Shown in pieces: positions 39,489 to 51,892 of a stretch of DNA of 64,000 nucleotides. The notes beneath the pieces are model-generated. The model was not told the DNA's origin. It worked only from the letters and a program-made list of their open reading frames with translations, and searched no databases. How positions within the stretch are numbered: the first letter of the stretch is position 1; the number at the start of each line of letters is the position of its first letter. A program made the translations under genes and the position numbers. Origin of the DNA: Uranotaenia lowii (lineage: Eukaryota; Arthropoda; Insecta; Diptera; Culicidae); NCBI RefSeq assembly GCF_029784155.1, contig NC_073693.1:222781094-222845093 (forward strand), written 5' to 3'.

Positions 39489-40359
39489 TCTTCTTTAGGT
39501 TCCGCTTGACAATAGCCCAGTATTTCTCAATTGGGCGGAGCTATGGTGTGTTGGGAGGGTTCTTGTCCTTGGAAACCACCTTCACGTTGTTGGCGGCGAA
39601 CCACTCCATGGCCTTTTTACCGTAATGGCAAGATGCCAAATCCGGCCAAAACAGTACGGAACAACCGTGTTTCTTCAGGAAAGGCAGCAGACGTTTATTC
39701 AAACACTCTTTCACGTAAATTTCTTGGTTTACAGTCCCGGAAGCTATGAAAATGCTGCTTTTCAAGCCACAGGTATAGATGGCTTGCCAAACCAGATATT
39801 TCTTCGCGAACTTTGACAGTTTCATGTGCTTGAAAATATCTGCTACCTTTCCCTTCCTTTTGCCGTATAAAACTCATGTCCCGGAAGCTGCTTGTAGTCG
39901 GCTTTGACGTAGGTTTCGTCGTCCATTACCACGCAGTCAAACTTCGTCAGCATAGTCGTGTACAGCCTCCGGGATCATCGCGCTTTGGCCGTCGTATTTT
40001 GTTTATCATCGCGATTTGGAGTCACTACCTTCTTGTAAGTCGATTGTCCGGCTCGTTTTTTGGCTCGATGCACGGTTGTAGACGATACACCCAGCTTGCG
40101 GCATCTCGGAAAGAGAGGTTAGGGTTTCGCTTGAAACTACCGGCAACTCTCTTTGTCGTCTAAGCGGCTTCCGGTTTTCGATTTCCCCCCGATCCAGACT
40201 TTCTGGCTGTCGACAAACGTTCCCCAAACACTTTAATTACATTTGTAACGGTTGATTGACAACTTTTAGCGATTTTGCCAGCTTTGCGTGCGAGTAGCTC
40301 GGATTTTCGCGATGCGCGAGCAAAATTTTGATACGCTGCTCTTCTTCCTTGGACGGCAT
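39489..40359 (-). pseudogene. DD37E mariner (ITmD37E-type) transposase, broken
   Basis: Starts MPSKEEEQRIKILLAHRENP, an N-terminal helix-turn-helix. Frames then shift repeatedly: STVTNVIKVFGERLSTA, then GVSSTTVHRAKKRAG, then FDCVVMDDETYVKADYKQLP with the first catalytic Asp, then KYLVWQAIYTCGLKSSIFIA, VLFWPDLASCHYGKKAMEWF with the second Asp, and NPPNTP*LRPIEKYWAIVKR with the Glu. 37 residues separate the second Asp and the Glu, as in the DD37E group known from mosquitoes. An in-frame TAG and several frameshifts disable it. The 3' terminal repeat is missing because the sequence joins Copia at about 39488. Confidence 0.85.
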
Positions 40360-42273
40360 TTTGACAACTGAAGAGTGAATTCCAAAATCAAAATAGGAGC
40401 AACATTCTACACACACACACACCTTCAAAATGGGGGGTGTTCAGGTTTTTTAAATGCAAAATTGAAAGAAATACGTCAAGTTTGACCAAATTTTGACCGT
40501 ATCACCCTTTACGGGTCATTTAGACCCCAACCGCAAAGGAAGGTTAAAGGACTAGAACACTCGCTCGTCCTTCAGTTGATTTTTTCGAAAAATAATGATA
40601 CCTTCTCTTTTATAGTGGAGTTTTTCACAGATCAAGAAATAAGACAAAGTCAATTGAAGTAATGATTTTTGTTTATTATTGAGTACATACATTCATTAAA
40701 ATATAATGCAAATTTTCACCACTAGCACATCATTCATACGAAACTGTTTCGAAATGCCATTCTTGCACCAACCGAAATGAGTCTCACACATTTTGATTTC
40801 CAGATTTTTGTTTACCTTATAAGCATTTTCGCATTGTGGTCTGTCGTACCAGAACGCAATATACTCTATCCGTTAAATTAAATTCAGTATACATCATAGT
40901 TGTTGACTGCTTTCTTTTTATTGCAACACAAATCTTTATAAGAGGGATTTAATTCGTTTGAATCGCTCTGTTCTAAGAATTTTTCAACAGAGATTAACAA
41001 ATTACTAAAAAAATATTAAGTTGCAAAATCATGGAAGCTAAACTCATAGCATAGCCAGAAGCTCGTTGTTTCTCTACCTTACCTTACACTTAAGATGTTG
41101 TTCCGACGAAACTCTAGAAAAACTATATTTACAGTCATTTATGTTTTGTGATAGAACACTTTTGCCACTGGATTGTGTTTGTCGCTTAACAAAATTAAGA
41201 AGCTTGTTCTCAGTACTACTACTTATTACGATCGAATATGATCTTTTTTCGGTATCAGAATAACAGTAAGACTTCAAAGAGAGATTTACATTTTCCTGTT
41301 CTATGGTTTTTAAGTTGAGGTGTCTATTTAAAAAATCCAATTGGATTGTAACATTTCTATCGTGCTGTTTTTCTTGTAACAATAAGTATCGAATGTAAAG
41401 TCAAATAAGCGTTGAAAAAGTCTGATTTACCATTTGCGGGTGCTTTCCTGGGGATCAAAAAAAGAAGCTGGTTTTCAATTTCGTTGTGTACTTTCTGGAA
41501 CCGAAACTGTCTGTCGAACCCCTGCTTTACATCATTTTGAGAAGTCAAAGTGCGTGGATTCACTTTGCATCCTTGGACAATGAAATACATTTAATTTTGC
41601 TCTGAATATACTTCCAAAATATGTGTTTCTACGGTAAAGTTTTACGTTTATTTCATCAGTCCATTGCTTGTCTTATGTATAGCAGAGGTATATTGAATTT
41701 TCTTCCGAAAGCTCTGGTAAATGTTCACTTTTCTTGATTCTTGATTTGTTTGCTAACTGCTAAAAATCTCATCAGATAGAAAAATATACAATCACTCTCT
41801 AAGATTTAGGGGTAGTAGTCATATACGATTTGATTTTTTTAATTTAAATTTTCAAAACCTACGACAGAGACATATAATCAGATTTTTTCTCCTTTCTTCA
41901 GAAATTAATCTCATATAATTTACAAAGGGAAAATTATTTACATAAACTGTTGTCACTTTTATAAAGTGTTACTATTTTTTTTAAATTAAATGTATTCACG
42001 ATAATGCCTAGAACCCTTCATAAGGTCTTCTGGCGTACTTAGCCTAATAATGTAAAGATAAAGATTGAGAAAAACATTTAGAACATTTCCTACTACTGTA
42101 TTAGATAACCTGTATATACAAAAGCTTGGCACTGCCAAAAATTTCATCTCTCGTAAGTATCTCGTAATCGAGAACCAGCCATTAGTATTATGTCGAATTG
42201 CACACCCTCCAATTGCCTCCATTCAAAATCACAGGATTTTAGCTTTACAACGTTCCGTCCGCAAGATATTCAT
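40360..42273. other. Unassigned DNA
   Basis: The first 100 bp may contain the 5' end of the mariner, with a (CA)n run at 40409-40422. Beyond that the sequence is AT-rich with short frames (41066-41590, 42065-42222) and no recognisable domain. It includes the 3' UTR side of the BAH-domain gene ending at 42274. Confidence 0.35.
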
Positions 42274-43108
<835 letters not shown>

Positions 43109-43178
43109 ATGACTTGCAATTTCTCGGACTTCCCACATTCACCAGATAACGCTCCACTTGGTCTAACCACCTCGTTCA
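43109..43178 (-). mobile_element. RTE-type LINE fragment beside the gap
   Basis: TGCAATTTCTCGGACTTCCC and CGCTCCACTTGGTCTAACCA match 48547-48607, the 3' coding end of the RTE-like element. The rest is lost in the gap. Confidence 0.6.
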
Positions 43179-43678
43179 NNNNNNNNNNNNNNNNNNNNNN
43201 NNNNNNNNNNNNNNNNNNNNNNNNNNNNNNNNNNNNNNNNNNNNNNNNNNNNNNNNNNNNNNNNNNNNNNNNNNNNNNNNNNNNNNNNNNNNNNNNNNNN
43301 NNNNNNNNNNNNNNNNNNNNNNNNNNNNNNNNNNNNNNNNNNNNNNNNNNNNNNNNNNNNNNNNNNNNNNNNNNNNNNNNNNNNNNNNNNNNNNNNNNNN
43401 NNNNNNNNNNNNNNNNNNNNNNNNNNNNNNNNNNNNNNNNNNNNNNNNNNNNNNNNNNNNNNNNNNNNNNNNNNNNNNNNNNNNNNNNNNNNNNNNNNNN
43501 NNNNNNNNNNNNNNNNNNNNNNNNNNNNNNNNNNNNNNNNNNNNNNNNNNNNNNNNNNNNNNNNNNNNNNNNNNNNNNNNNNNNNNNNNNNNNNNNNNNN
43601 NNNNNNNNNNNNNNNNNNNNNNNNNNNNNNNNNNNNNNNNNNNNNNNNNNNNNNNNNNNNNNNNNNNNNNNNNNNNNN
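43179..43678. other. Assembly gap (500 N)
   Basis: 500 N placeholder within or next to a repeated LINE fragment and an intron of the BAH-domain gene. The sequence on the right starts TGCTTACGTAATTAGTAAAC and then GGCCCCTAAG, which may be the end of a GGGGCCGTTC-type MITE. Confidence 0.95.
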
Positions 43679-44930
43679 TGCTTACGTAATTAGTAAACGG
43701 CCCCTAAGGTCTTTTACCAGATCAATTTACTGTTTGGCCAAAAACACAGTGTACGATAGACTGAGTCGATTTTGGGTCATTTTCGAATTTCTCAAACCCT
43801 CAGTGAATCGGCTATTTTATAGGAAACGTGTTAACACGTTCGTCACCACGCTCATTTAGGTAGTTTTACTAGCCGGGCCCAAAAAAATTTTGGGAGCGAG
43901 AAAGAAAAAAAAAGAGAGTTCCCAGATTTGCAACGTGTGGCTAAACTTAGCGGCTAACTTGAGGAAGAGAGCGTCACCCGCTTTTTGATGTGATGGGGCC
44001 CCCAGGAAATACACCCGTCACCCGAATATGGGTGCCATGGCAACGAACGTGTTAAAGCTCACACACTTGTGTATACTCAGTTTTATTTTTTTAATTCTCA
44101 GTCAGTTCTCGTTGATGTATCGAAATTATGATGGAATGTATCATATGTGGACAAAATGATAACATTTTCTCCGGACTTTCAGTAATCGGAAGTTTTCGGA
44201 AGTCGGACGCACCCTTCAGTTCCAATAGCGTCCGATTAGCGAGAGAATACTTCATTTAACATGTTAGATAAGTGATGAGTGTTTAAAAATTTTAGTTTTT
44301 TTACAAGATGGAGATTTGACTTCAAACCATAACAGCCTGGTGTTTTCTGCAGTGATGTGCCCCTTGGTTTCAACCTATGAGACTTCATCTAGGGGTAGGC
44401 TGTACTCATGCACTTATACATCTCACCCTTTTTATTTTATGCTCTTTCTCCTTCTCTTCGTTTTTCCTCCTCCTCGTTTTTCCTCCTCCTCCTTTTTCCT
44501 CCTACGTAAGAACCCGAGACGTGGACCGATTAGGGCACGCTTTCAAAACAATTCGCGCCCGTCACAGCAACCACTCTTCTAGGATTTTCAACCACCGTGG
44601 CATGGCCGATGAGGAAACTACCAAGCTAGAATCCCGTCACGACCTCTCCACTTATGAAGTTAGATTGACTATGTCTTCGTTCATCCTTTCTCCTGATCCG
44701 TATCAGATCGCACATGATCTGCAAGATAACGTCGTTTATAGTTCGCCATGAATGTTCGTCGCGACACATTTCATTCACAACATTCCCAGCGTTCACGGTT
44801 AATAGTTGCCTTCGCTTCAACATGAACCTGTCGTAATTTTACAATTATTCTGAAATGAATATCAAGTAAACTCTTTAATTGTTGGCAGCAGTGAAAACTG
44901 CTGAACCAAACAAGACTAATTTCTTCTCCA
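43679..44930. other. Unassigned DNA
   Basis: Mixed composition with frames at 44316-44751 (plus) that contain a CT-rich run giving Ser/Phe/Pro. No domain recognised; I do not call a gene. Confidence 0.35.
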
Positions 44931-44949
44931 TTTGATGCCTTCTTCTTGG

Positions 44950-45050
44950 AGAATGGAGGGACCGTCATCTTGGAGGGACCGTCATCTTGGAGGAACCGTC
45001 ATCTTGGAGGAACCGTCATCTTGGAGGAACCGTCATCTTGGAGGAACCGA
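44950..45050 (+). repeat. 17-bp minisatellite, about six copies
   Basis: CCGTCATCTTGGAGGAA and close variants repeat from 44957 to 45050. The unit is not a multiple of three, so the frames across it (repeating SSWR/ILEE/HLGG) are cyclic by-products. Confidence 0.85.
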
Positions 45051-45781
45051 TGCTATCACTTCGAGATTAGTCAAACGAATGAATCCAACTGCGCTGGGTA
45101 CGCTCTTTTTATAGCGTCAAATACCCGAGTGTCAGAGAAATGGGCGGAGCCAAATGGGTGGGTTTTTACTCTCTGGATTTAAATTGATAAAGAGAACATT
45201 TTTCGTTCAGAACTTTTTCTGTTTTGTATGCATATGGATGCTCAATTCTATTTAATTTCTCTATCTTCTACTTTTCCATCTATATCCTCTACAGAACCCA
45301 CCCCAAATATTGCATGTTCTGCCGATTTCTCCGTATCTATGCATTCCGGGCGATATGGCGAGCTGATAAGCTTAAGCCGATGAAGGTATTGCTTAAAGCA
45401 CCGAAAGGATCTGCGTCAGATAAAAGTTGACCTCATCATACTTTCGATTTACCCTGTCTGAAAGCCACGGGATTAGCCTATGCGTCCATCTTACGTTGCT
45501 CAATGTGTCCCATTGTTCCTGCCAATTATGGGATGAATCATCCAATAGGATGAAAATCCCTGAAAAAAGCTCCTGCCACTTGAACATTAATATTGCTCGT
45601 TGAGCTTTACGTCCTTCTCAAACAGCTTTTGCTACGTAGCATTCGTAACTTCGTAGTTTGGATCTATTGCGCTCCACCTCTAAGGCAAAGTGCCACGCCC
45701 GCAAAATGACGTCTTTTGCAACTCTTTGGACCATGGCAATTCGCCATAATCCAGGCCAGAGAATCCACACGCTAGAAATTA
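45051..45781. other. Unassigned DNA
   Basis: No gene recognised. Patches near 45110-45180 and 45600-45760 are more GC-balanced than the surroundings. Confidence 0.35.
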
Positions 45782-45782
45782 T

Positions 45783-46872
45783 TAAACCATTTACGTTTCA
45801 AAAATAACCATTTTTGACCTTTTCCCGGGAAATGTCATTTTATGAGTTCTCCATGAGAAGTCATAAAATGACTTCTAGGGGAGAAGTTCGAATATGGTTA
45901 TTTTTCAGCCGAATGGGATTCGGGAGGAGAAGTTGAAAAATGGTTGTTTTTAAATCATAATGCAAAATAACGTAGAAATAGAACAGATTGGAATGTTTTC
46001 GATGAAGAAATAAGATTTAAACAATTTTCTGTATTTCACACCTTTTTATTTATTTATCAATTTTCAATGTGTTCTGCTTGCTCTATGATATTTATTAAGT
46101 CACATAGGTAGGTGACTGAGAAAAATGTTTGTTCCTGAAGAAGAGTAAAAATACTCGGGTGCGCAATCCTATTTCCAAAGAGATCCTACAGCTGGCTCAG
46201 CGTAATCGAACCACAATTCAATGGGTTCCGGGACATACCAAGCTGCGGATCAGTTGTCGCGAGACGCTCTGCATGGGGACGGATTTCTTTCTTGAGAATA
46301 ACATAACATGGGAGTTTTTCCGAAATCGGCATTTCGACATGCTGAAAAAATGAATCAATTACATAAATGAAAAACAAGGAACCGTCCGCAAAAAAAACTT
46401 ACCGGTTCCTGCTGCTTTGTGCTAAATGCATCTGAGAGGTTCCTGATGAGGCAGCTGTAGCACAGACTCTTATGTTGACCGCAATTCCACTCAGGTGGGT
46501 GAAGCTTTTTGGAACTGAATCCGGACTGCCGCATAGTCGTCCAATTGGAGTACTGCAATTAATTTTTTGTTGTTGATTGATTGAATTTTTTAATTGGGAA
46601 TTCATAATAATAAAAAAAATTAGCTTTAGAATCTCTCCAGCCTTGTTTTATACGGACGAACAAATTAAATCCGAAACACGTTCGGTTCACACCACGGTAG
46701 CTTCCAATATGGCGGAGAAAAAACATAAAGTTTTTCAACCATTTTGTGGTTTATACACGAGAACTTGATAAATGGTTGAATTTTAAAATCGAAAATTTCT
46801 TAAAAAATAACCATATTGATAGTTTTCGAGCAAACACCATAAAATGGTTATTCTATAAACATAATTGGTTAA
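45783..46872. mobile_element. Possible MITE with AACCATTTT inverted ends
   Basis: The left end TAAACCATTTACGTTTCAAA then AATAACCATTTTT is mirrored on the right by AAAATGGTTATTCTATAAAC and ATAATTGGTTAAA. Additional AACCATTT/AAATGGTT words lie inside. A central plus frame at 46180-46250 has ILQLAQRNRTTIQWVPGHTK, which resembles a LINE RNase H end and may be an older insertion. The ends are imperfect, so the boundary is tentative. Confidence 0.4.
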
Positions 46873-48116
46873 ACAAAAACGAGCGTGCATGACTTTCGAC
46901 GCACTATCACAACAATATTTGACATGTGCACCGGAACCACAGAGAACAGACGTAAAAGCTCGAACAAAAAATCTTCAAAAAAGTGTGTGAAATTTCAAAT
47001 GCTGGCATCCAAACAATACGTTGAAAATTGACTTGAAACAGTGCCATCAATTGCGCCGTTTAAAAGCTACAAATCAAAGTTTCAAGTGCCAGTTTTCGCA
47101 AGGACTTATCGTATATGAACACGTTAATAATTAAACTAATGCCGCTAATGTTTTGCTAGATAAATGCAATAGAAGTTACTTTTGATTAGACAGAATTTCA
47201 CTCCCTTTATTTATGCTCAGTCAAAATAACTAACAGTTTTGGAACAAATTTTTGCACTTCTTGGACGTTCATCATCAGAGGACGAATCGGATATATCCAG
47301 TCAATTAGTTACATTCTTTACAATCTGTCTTACCCATTAGAACCAATTCTAGACATCTCGCAGCGGGTTACTTTCGAGAATAACTTTTGGATCCCATTGT
47401 TAAAAATTAAGTACTTTCTAGTTTGAAGGAAAGAGGGATTAAATTTTAAGAATATGCAACGTGACGAAAATTTTAAGAAACTTTAAAAACGATTTTCTTG
47501 AAACTTGCCAAACAGTTGATACGACCTGGTCAAAACTGATCAAAATTTCGCAGTTTGGTTTTGACAGTTCCCTTTGGTGTGTTTGGAGACATCTGGGGGC
47601 CCAGCCAAAAAACCAAAATTGGATCAAAACGGTCGTTGGATATTTTACACAAGTTTCGTGGGCTAGCTTGTACGTCTGTTTTCTGTGCCGAAACTTAAGC
47701 GGCTATCGACCATCACTCCGAGGTATTTCAGCTGCTGCTTCGAAGATGTGGCGTGTCCTCCATCATAATGTGCGACACATAAATATGAATAACTATAATT
47801 TTTAGTACCTATTATACCAGCATTTGTTCAAATAGTTTCATATTTATACTTTCCGTTGAACTTGGTGTGGTTCATAGAGCTAAAGATCATCATAAGTTGC
47901 AGAATCTGATGGCTAATCTGTGTGGCCATTTTCTTTCGCCTGTTTTGAGGAATGACGAAAACAATTTATTGCTGGGAGATTATGGAGCGGTCAAGCTTTG
48001 AACGCCTATTTTTCTCGAAACAGTGATGTTTGCGCTTTCGCCGTTTTCGATACCGTTCTCTGCTCAATGTATAGGTACCAATTGGGCGGAATTTAGGGCA
48101 GTTGGGTGGGTTAATG
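46873..48116. other. Unassigned DNA with one reverse-transcriptase scrap
   Basis: On the minus strand at about 47770-47680 the frame reads QLKYLGVMVDSRLSFGTE, the conserved post-catalytic motif of LINE reverse transcriptases. The surrounding frames are broken. Nothing else recognised. Confidence 0.45.
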
Positions 48117-48477
48117 TAGAGTTGCCATCCAGGACACGTCCCGCTTTTTTAGGAAATGTTCTGCCGTCCCACTTTTTATTCAAAATGTTCCGCTTTTCTT
48201 GAGAAAATTATTGTGAAAGACTCAACCTTCTCTGATTCTACCACTTCAAAATAATTGGTGGTTCGTGCTTGATGAAAACACTTTTCATAGAATCTCCCCT
48301 CGATTATTTCAACTTCTGTCATTTTTTTCTAATCTTCTTTTATCCATTTATGATTTTCAAAACTAGAAATGTTTCTTTTTTTAAAACATGACCCCTAAGG
48401 CTGTAAAAATTAAATAGGTAACACGTTATAGAAGGTCGGTCAACACAGAAAATCATTCAAATATATTTTTTATTTAC

Positions 48478-50731
48478 ATAGTATTCCGTCTCACGACATA
48501 ACTTGACGAACATAATTCCTAAAATTCACTCGGTCCATGGCAACCGTTCTCCAATTTCTCGGACACCCCACGTTCGCCAGATCACGCTCCACTTGGTCTA
48601 ACCACCTCGCTCGTTGCGCCCCCGCTCGTCTTGTTCCTACCGGATTCGTAGCGAACACCTGTTTTGCAGGACAGTCATCCGGCATTCTCGCAACATGTCC
48701 CGCCCAGCGTATCCGGCCAGCCTTCACCACCTTCTGGATACTGGGTTCGCCGTAGAGTCGCGCGAGCTCGTGGTTCATCCTTCGCCTCCACATTCCGTTC
48801 TCCTGTACGCCGCCAAAGATGGTTCTTAACACTCGTCGCTCGAATACTCCGAGTGTACGCAGGTCCTCCTCGAGCAATATCCATGTCTCGTGCCCGTAGA
48901 GAACAACCGGTCTAATAAGCGTCGTATACAGGTTACACTTCGTGCGATGGCTAAGTCTTCTCGACCGCAGTTGCTTGTGGAGTCCATAGTAGGCACGACT
49001 TTCGCTGATAATTCGCCTCCGGATCTCACGGCTGGTGTCATTGTCTGCGGTCACCAGTGAGCCGAGATAGACAAAGTCTTCGACTATCTCCAGCTCGTCG
49101 CCGTCGATCGTGACCTTGTTATTACTGGACAAGCGGGTTCGGTCGGTCTCGGATCCGCAGGCCAGCATATACTTCGTCTTAGAAGTATTATGCATCAACC
49201 CAATCCTTCCTGCTTCGCGTTTCAGTTTGCGGTAGATCTCCTCCACCGCCGCAGATGATCTGCCGACTATATCAATGTCATCGGCAAAGCAGATAAGTTG
49301 ACTGGATCTGTTGAAAATCGTGCCCCGCATTTCGCCCACCGCTCGTCGAATAACACCTTCTAGCGCCACGTTGAACATCATGCAGGATAGACCATCACCT
49401 TGTCGAAGCCCCCTGCGCGATTCGAATGAACTCGACAATTCACCCGAAATCCGCACACAGCACTGCGTTCCATCCATCGTCGCCTTGATCAGTCTGATCA
49501 GCTTCCCGGAAAAGCCGTTCTCGTCCATGATTTTCCATAGCTCGTTACGGTCGATCGTGTCGTATGCGGCTTTGAAGTCGATGAATAGATGGTGCGTAGG
49601 GACTTGGTGTTCACGGCATTTTTGGAGGATTTGCCGTAATGTGAATATCTGGTCCGTCGTAGACCGTCCCTCCATAAAGCCGGCCTGATGACTTCCCACG
49701 AATCTGTTTGCTTGTGGCGTTAGGCGGCGGAGTAGGATTCGGGACAACACTTTGTAGGCGGCATTGAGAACAGTGATCGCTCGGTAGTTCTCACAGTCCA
49801 ATTTGTCGCCCTTCTTGTAGATGGGGCATATTACCCCCTCCTTCCACTCCTCCGGTAGCTGTTCTATGTCCCAGATTCGGACTATCAACCGGTGTAGGCA
49901 ATCGGCCAACTTGTCCGGGCCTATTTTGATGAGTTCAGCTGCGATGTCATCCTTCCCAGCCGACTTGTTTCTATTCAGCTGGCGAATGGCTTCCTTAACT
50001 TCACTCATCGTTGGGAGTGGCTCGTCTTCGTCGTTGGCTACGCCGGCGATGTACCTTCCCCCACCGTCTTGATCTCCTGCATGTGCGCCGTTCAGGTGTT
50101 CATCGAAGTGCTGCTTCCACCTTTTGATCACCTCACGATTGTCCGTCAGGATACCCCCGTCCTTATCCCGGCACATTTCGGCTTGCGGCACGAAGCCTTT
50201 GCGGGATGCGTTGAGTTTCTGATAGAACTTTCGTGTTTCTTGGGAACGATGCAGCTGCTCCAGCTCCTCGAGCTCCTCCTCCTCCAGGCGGCGCTTTTTC
50301 TCCTGGAAAACTCGGACTCGCTGCCTCTTCCGCTGTCGGTGATTTTCCACATTTCGACGGGTGCCTCTCTGCACTACTGCCGCCCGCGCGGCATTCTCTT
50401 CGTCCATCACCCTCCTATACTCCTCGTCGAACCAGTCGTTCCGTCGAGATCGCTCCACATAACCGATGACGTTCTCCGCAGCACTGTTGATGGTTGTTTT
50501 GATGGTATCCCAACAGTCCTCGAGAGGGGCTTCGTCAAGCTCGCCCTCTGCCGGCAGCGCTGCTTCGACCGATTGCGCGTAGTCTGCCGCGACCTCAGGT
50601 TACTTCAGTCGCGCGATATTTAACCGAGGCGGGCGCCGGTTTCGCGTGTTGTTCACTACGGAGAGTTTTGGGCGCATCTTCACCATCAACAGATAATGGT
50701 CCGACTCGATGTTGGCGCCCCGACAGGATCT
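48478..50731 (-). pseudogene. RTE/JAM-type LINE, 5'-truncated reverse transcriptase
   Basis: The long open frame 50458-48491 (655 codons) contains the RT motifs GVICPIYKKGDKLDCENYR, GFMEGRSTTDQIFTLRQ, HLFIDFKAAYDTI, RRGLRQGDGLSCMMFN and the active site LICFADDIDIVG, then VEDFVYLGSLVTADN and the C-terminal IRWAGHVARMPDD. Upstream the frame continues (NTRNRRPPRLNIARLK) but meets an in-frame TAA near 50600. Only the endonuclease tail ANIESDHYLLMVK remains before the break at 50731. The 3' UTR is very short (GACGGAATACTATGTAAAT). These features match RTE-clade elements such as mosquito JAM1. Confidence 0.8.
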
Positions 50732-50829
50732 TCAAATATAATATTTTCGTATTTTCTTCTCAAAACCAGCAGCATTTTTTTCAAAGCTTATATCAGACAA
50801 GATTCAATACCTCGTTTAGTTCTAAGCAT

Positions 50830-51301
50830 TTAGGGTTGCCGCCAGAATACCGGGCAAATCCGGGCACTTTTATCTTAAAAACAGGCAAAATCCGGGCATT
50901 TGATTTCAAAATTTTAAATCCAAAATCCGGGCAATATCCGAACAAATATGGTCCTAACAACGGAACTATTTATTCAATAAAAATAAAAATAAAACACTTG
51001 AAAATATATTTCAACATCAAAACACATCAGCATATTTTGAATCGTATTTTAGGCTTCCGAAAAACTGTTCATGATTATTTTGATAAAATTTCTAAACTTT
51101 TTAAAGAAAAATCATTTTTGAACGCAAAAAAACTCAATATTAGATATTTGTTCAATTTTGGAAATAAAGTCAATAAATCTGTGCAAAATCCAGGCTTTTA
51201 TTTTCAAAAGGCGGGCAACCGGGCCTAACCGAACTTTTCCTAAATTTTGTGTCAAATATCCGGGCAAGTCCGTGAAAGACAGAGCAATCTGGAAAGCTTA
51301 T
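50830..51301. mobile_element. Possible hAT-like MITE, 472 bp
   Basis: The left end is TAGGGTTGCCGCCAG; the inverse of the right end is ATAAGCTTTCCAGATTGC. Near-identical 8-mers flank it, CTAAGCAT (50822-50829) and CTTAGCAT (51302-51309). CCGGGCAAATCCGGGC words lie near both ends. The open frame through it (50668-51228) has no domain. Confidence 0.45.
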
Positions 51302-51892
51302 CTTAGCATCACCATAACAATTGGGTTCAGTTAAGCGTTTGTTTTGAGCACGTTCCAGCGATGTTAATATTTTGCTATTGAAGAAAAAATATTCTTTAAG
51401 TTGCTTCCAAATGATGATGGCTCAAGATTTTTCTCCGAAATCCTTGCTGAATCCCCTAAATGTAAAGTTTAAGGAAAAAGTTTTATTCCAGATTAAATAT
51501 AAAAGAACGACCAAGCAAAAAAAAAACATTTTGAATCAAGCAATTGAATGGACAAGCTAAATTAAATAAACTTAGAAAATGACCAAAAACGGCTGTTTTA
51601 AAAAAAACTTTCTTCAAATTTGGGATTTCAAATTACTGTGAACTACAAAATTTTCGACTTCAGTGATTGCAGTTTACAATAATGAAAGTTTTCTTAAGAA
51701 TGTTATTTCTCAAACATTCTATGAACTATTTTACCTGAAGGAAAATATACATATGTATAGGAATGATCATATATAAAAACATTATAGATTTAAAGGAGTT
51801 TCCAATATGTCCTGCTTTTTTCGACGATGTCCCGCTTTTTTCGTGAAAGGTCCCGCTTTTTTCTGAAAGTATCTGGTAAGCCTAGGTTAATG

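Larger units (their letters stand above)
48117..51884. mobile_element. hAT-like non-autonomous element hosting a LINE
   Basis: A perfect 8-bp duplication GGTTAATG lies at 48109-48116 and 51885-51892. The left end TAGAGTTGCCATCCAGG and the inverse of the right end, TAGGCTTACCAGATAC, share the TAGNGTTNCCA pattern of hAT termini. CGTCCCGCTTTTTT words sit inside both ends, inverted relative to each other. No hAT transposase is seen. Its bulk is a LINE inserted at 48478-50731 and another hAT-like repeat at 50830-51301. Confidence 0.65.

Noticed and set aside
43109..43693. Open frame across the second gap
   Set aside because: Same artefact; the real sequence on the left is an RTE fragment on the minus strand.
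44932..45182. Possible repeat protein (SSWRNRHLGG...)
   Set aside because: Translation of a 17-bp minisatellite in cycling frames.
48537..50623. Plus-strand frames opposite the RTE element
   Set aside because: Shadows of the GC-rich minus-strand reverse transcriptase.
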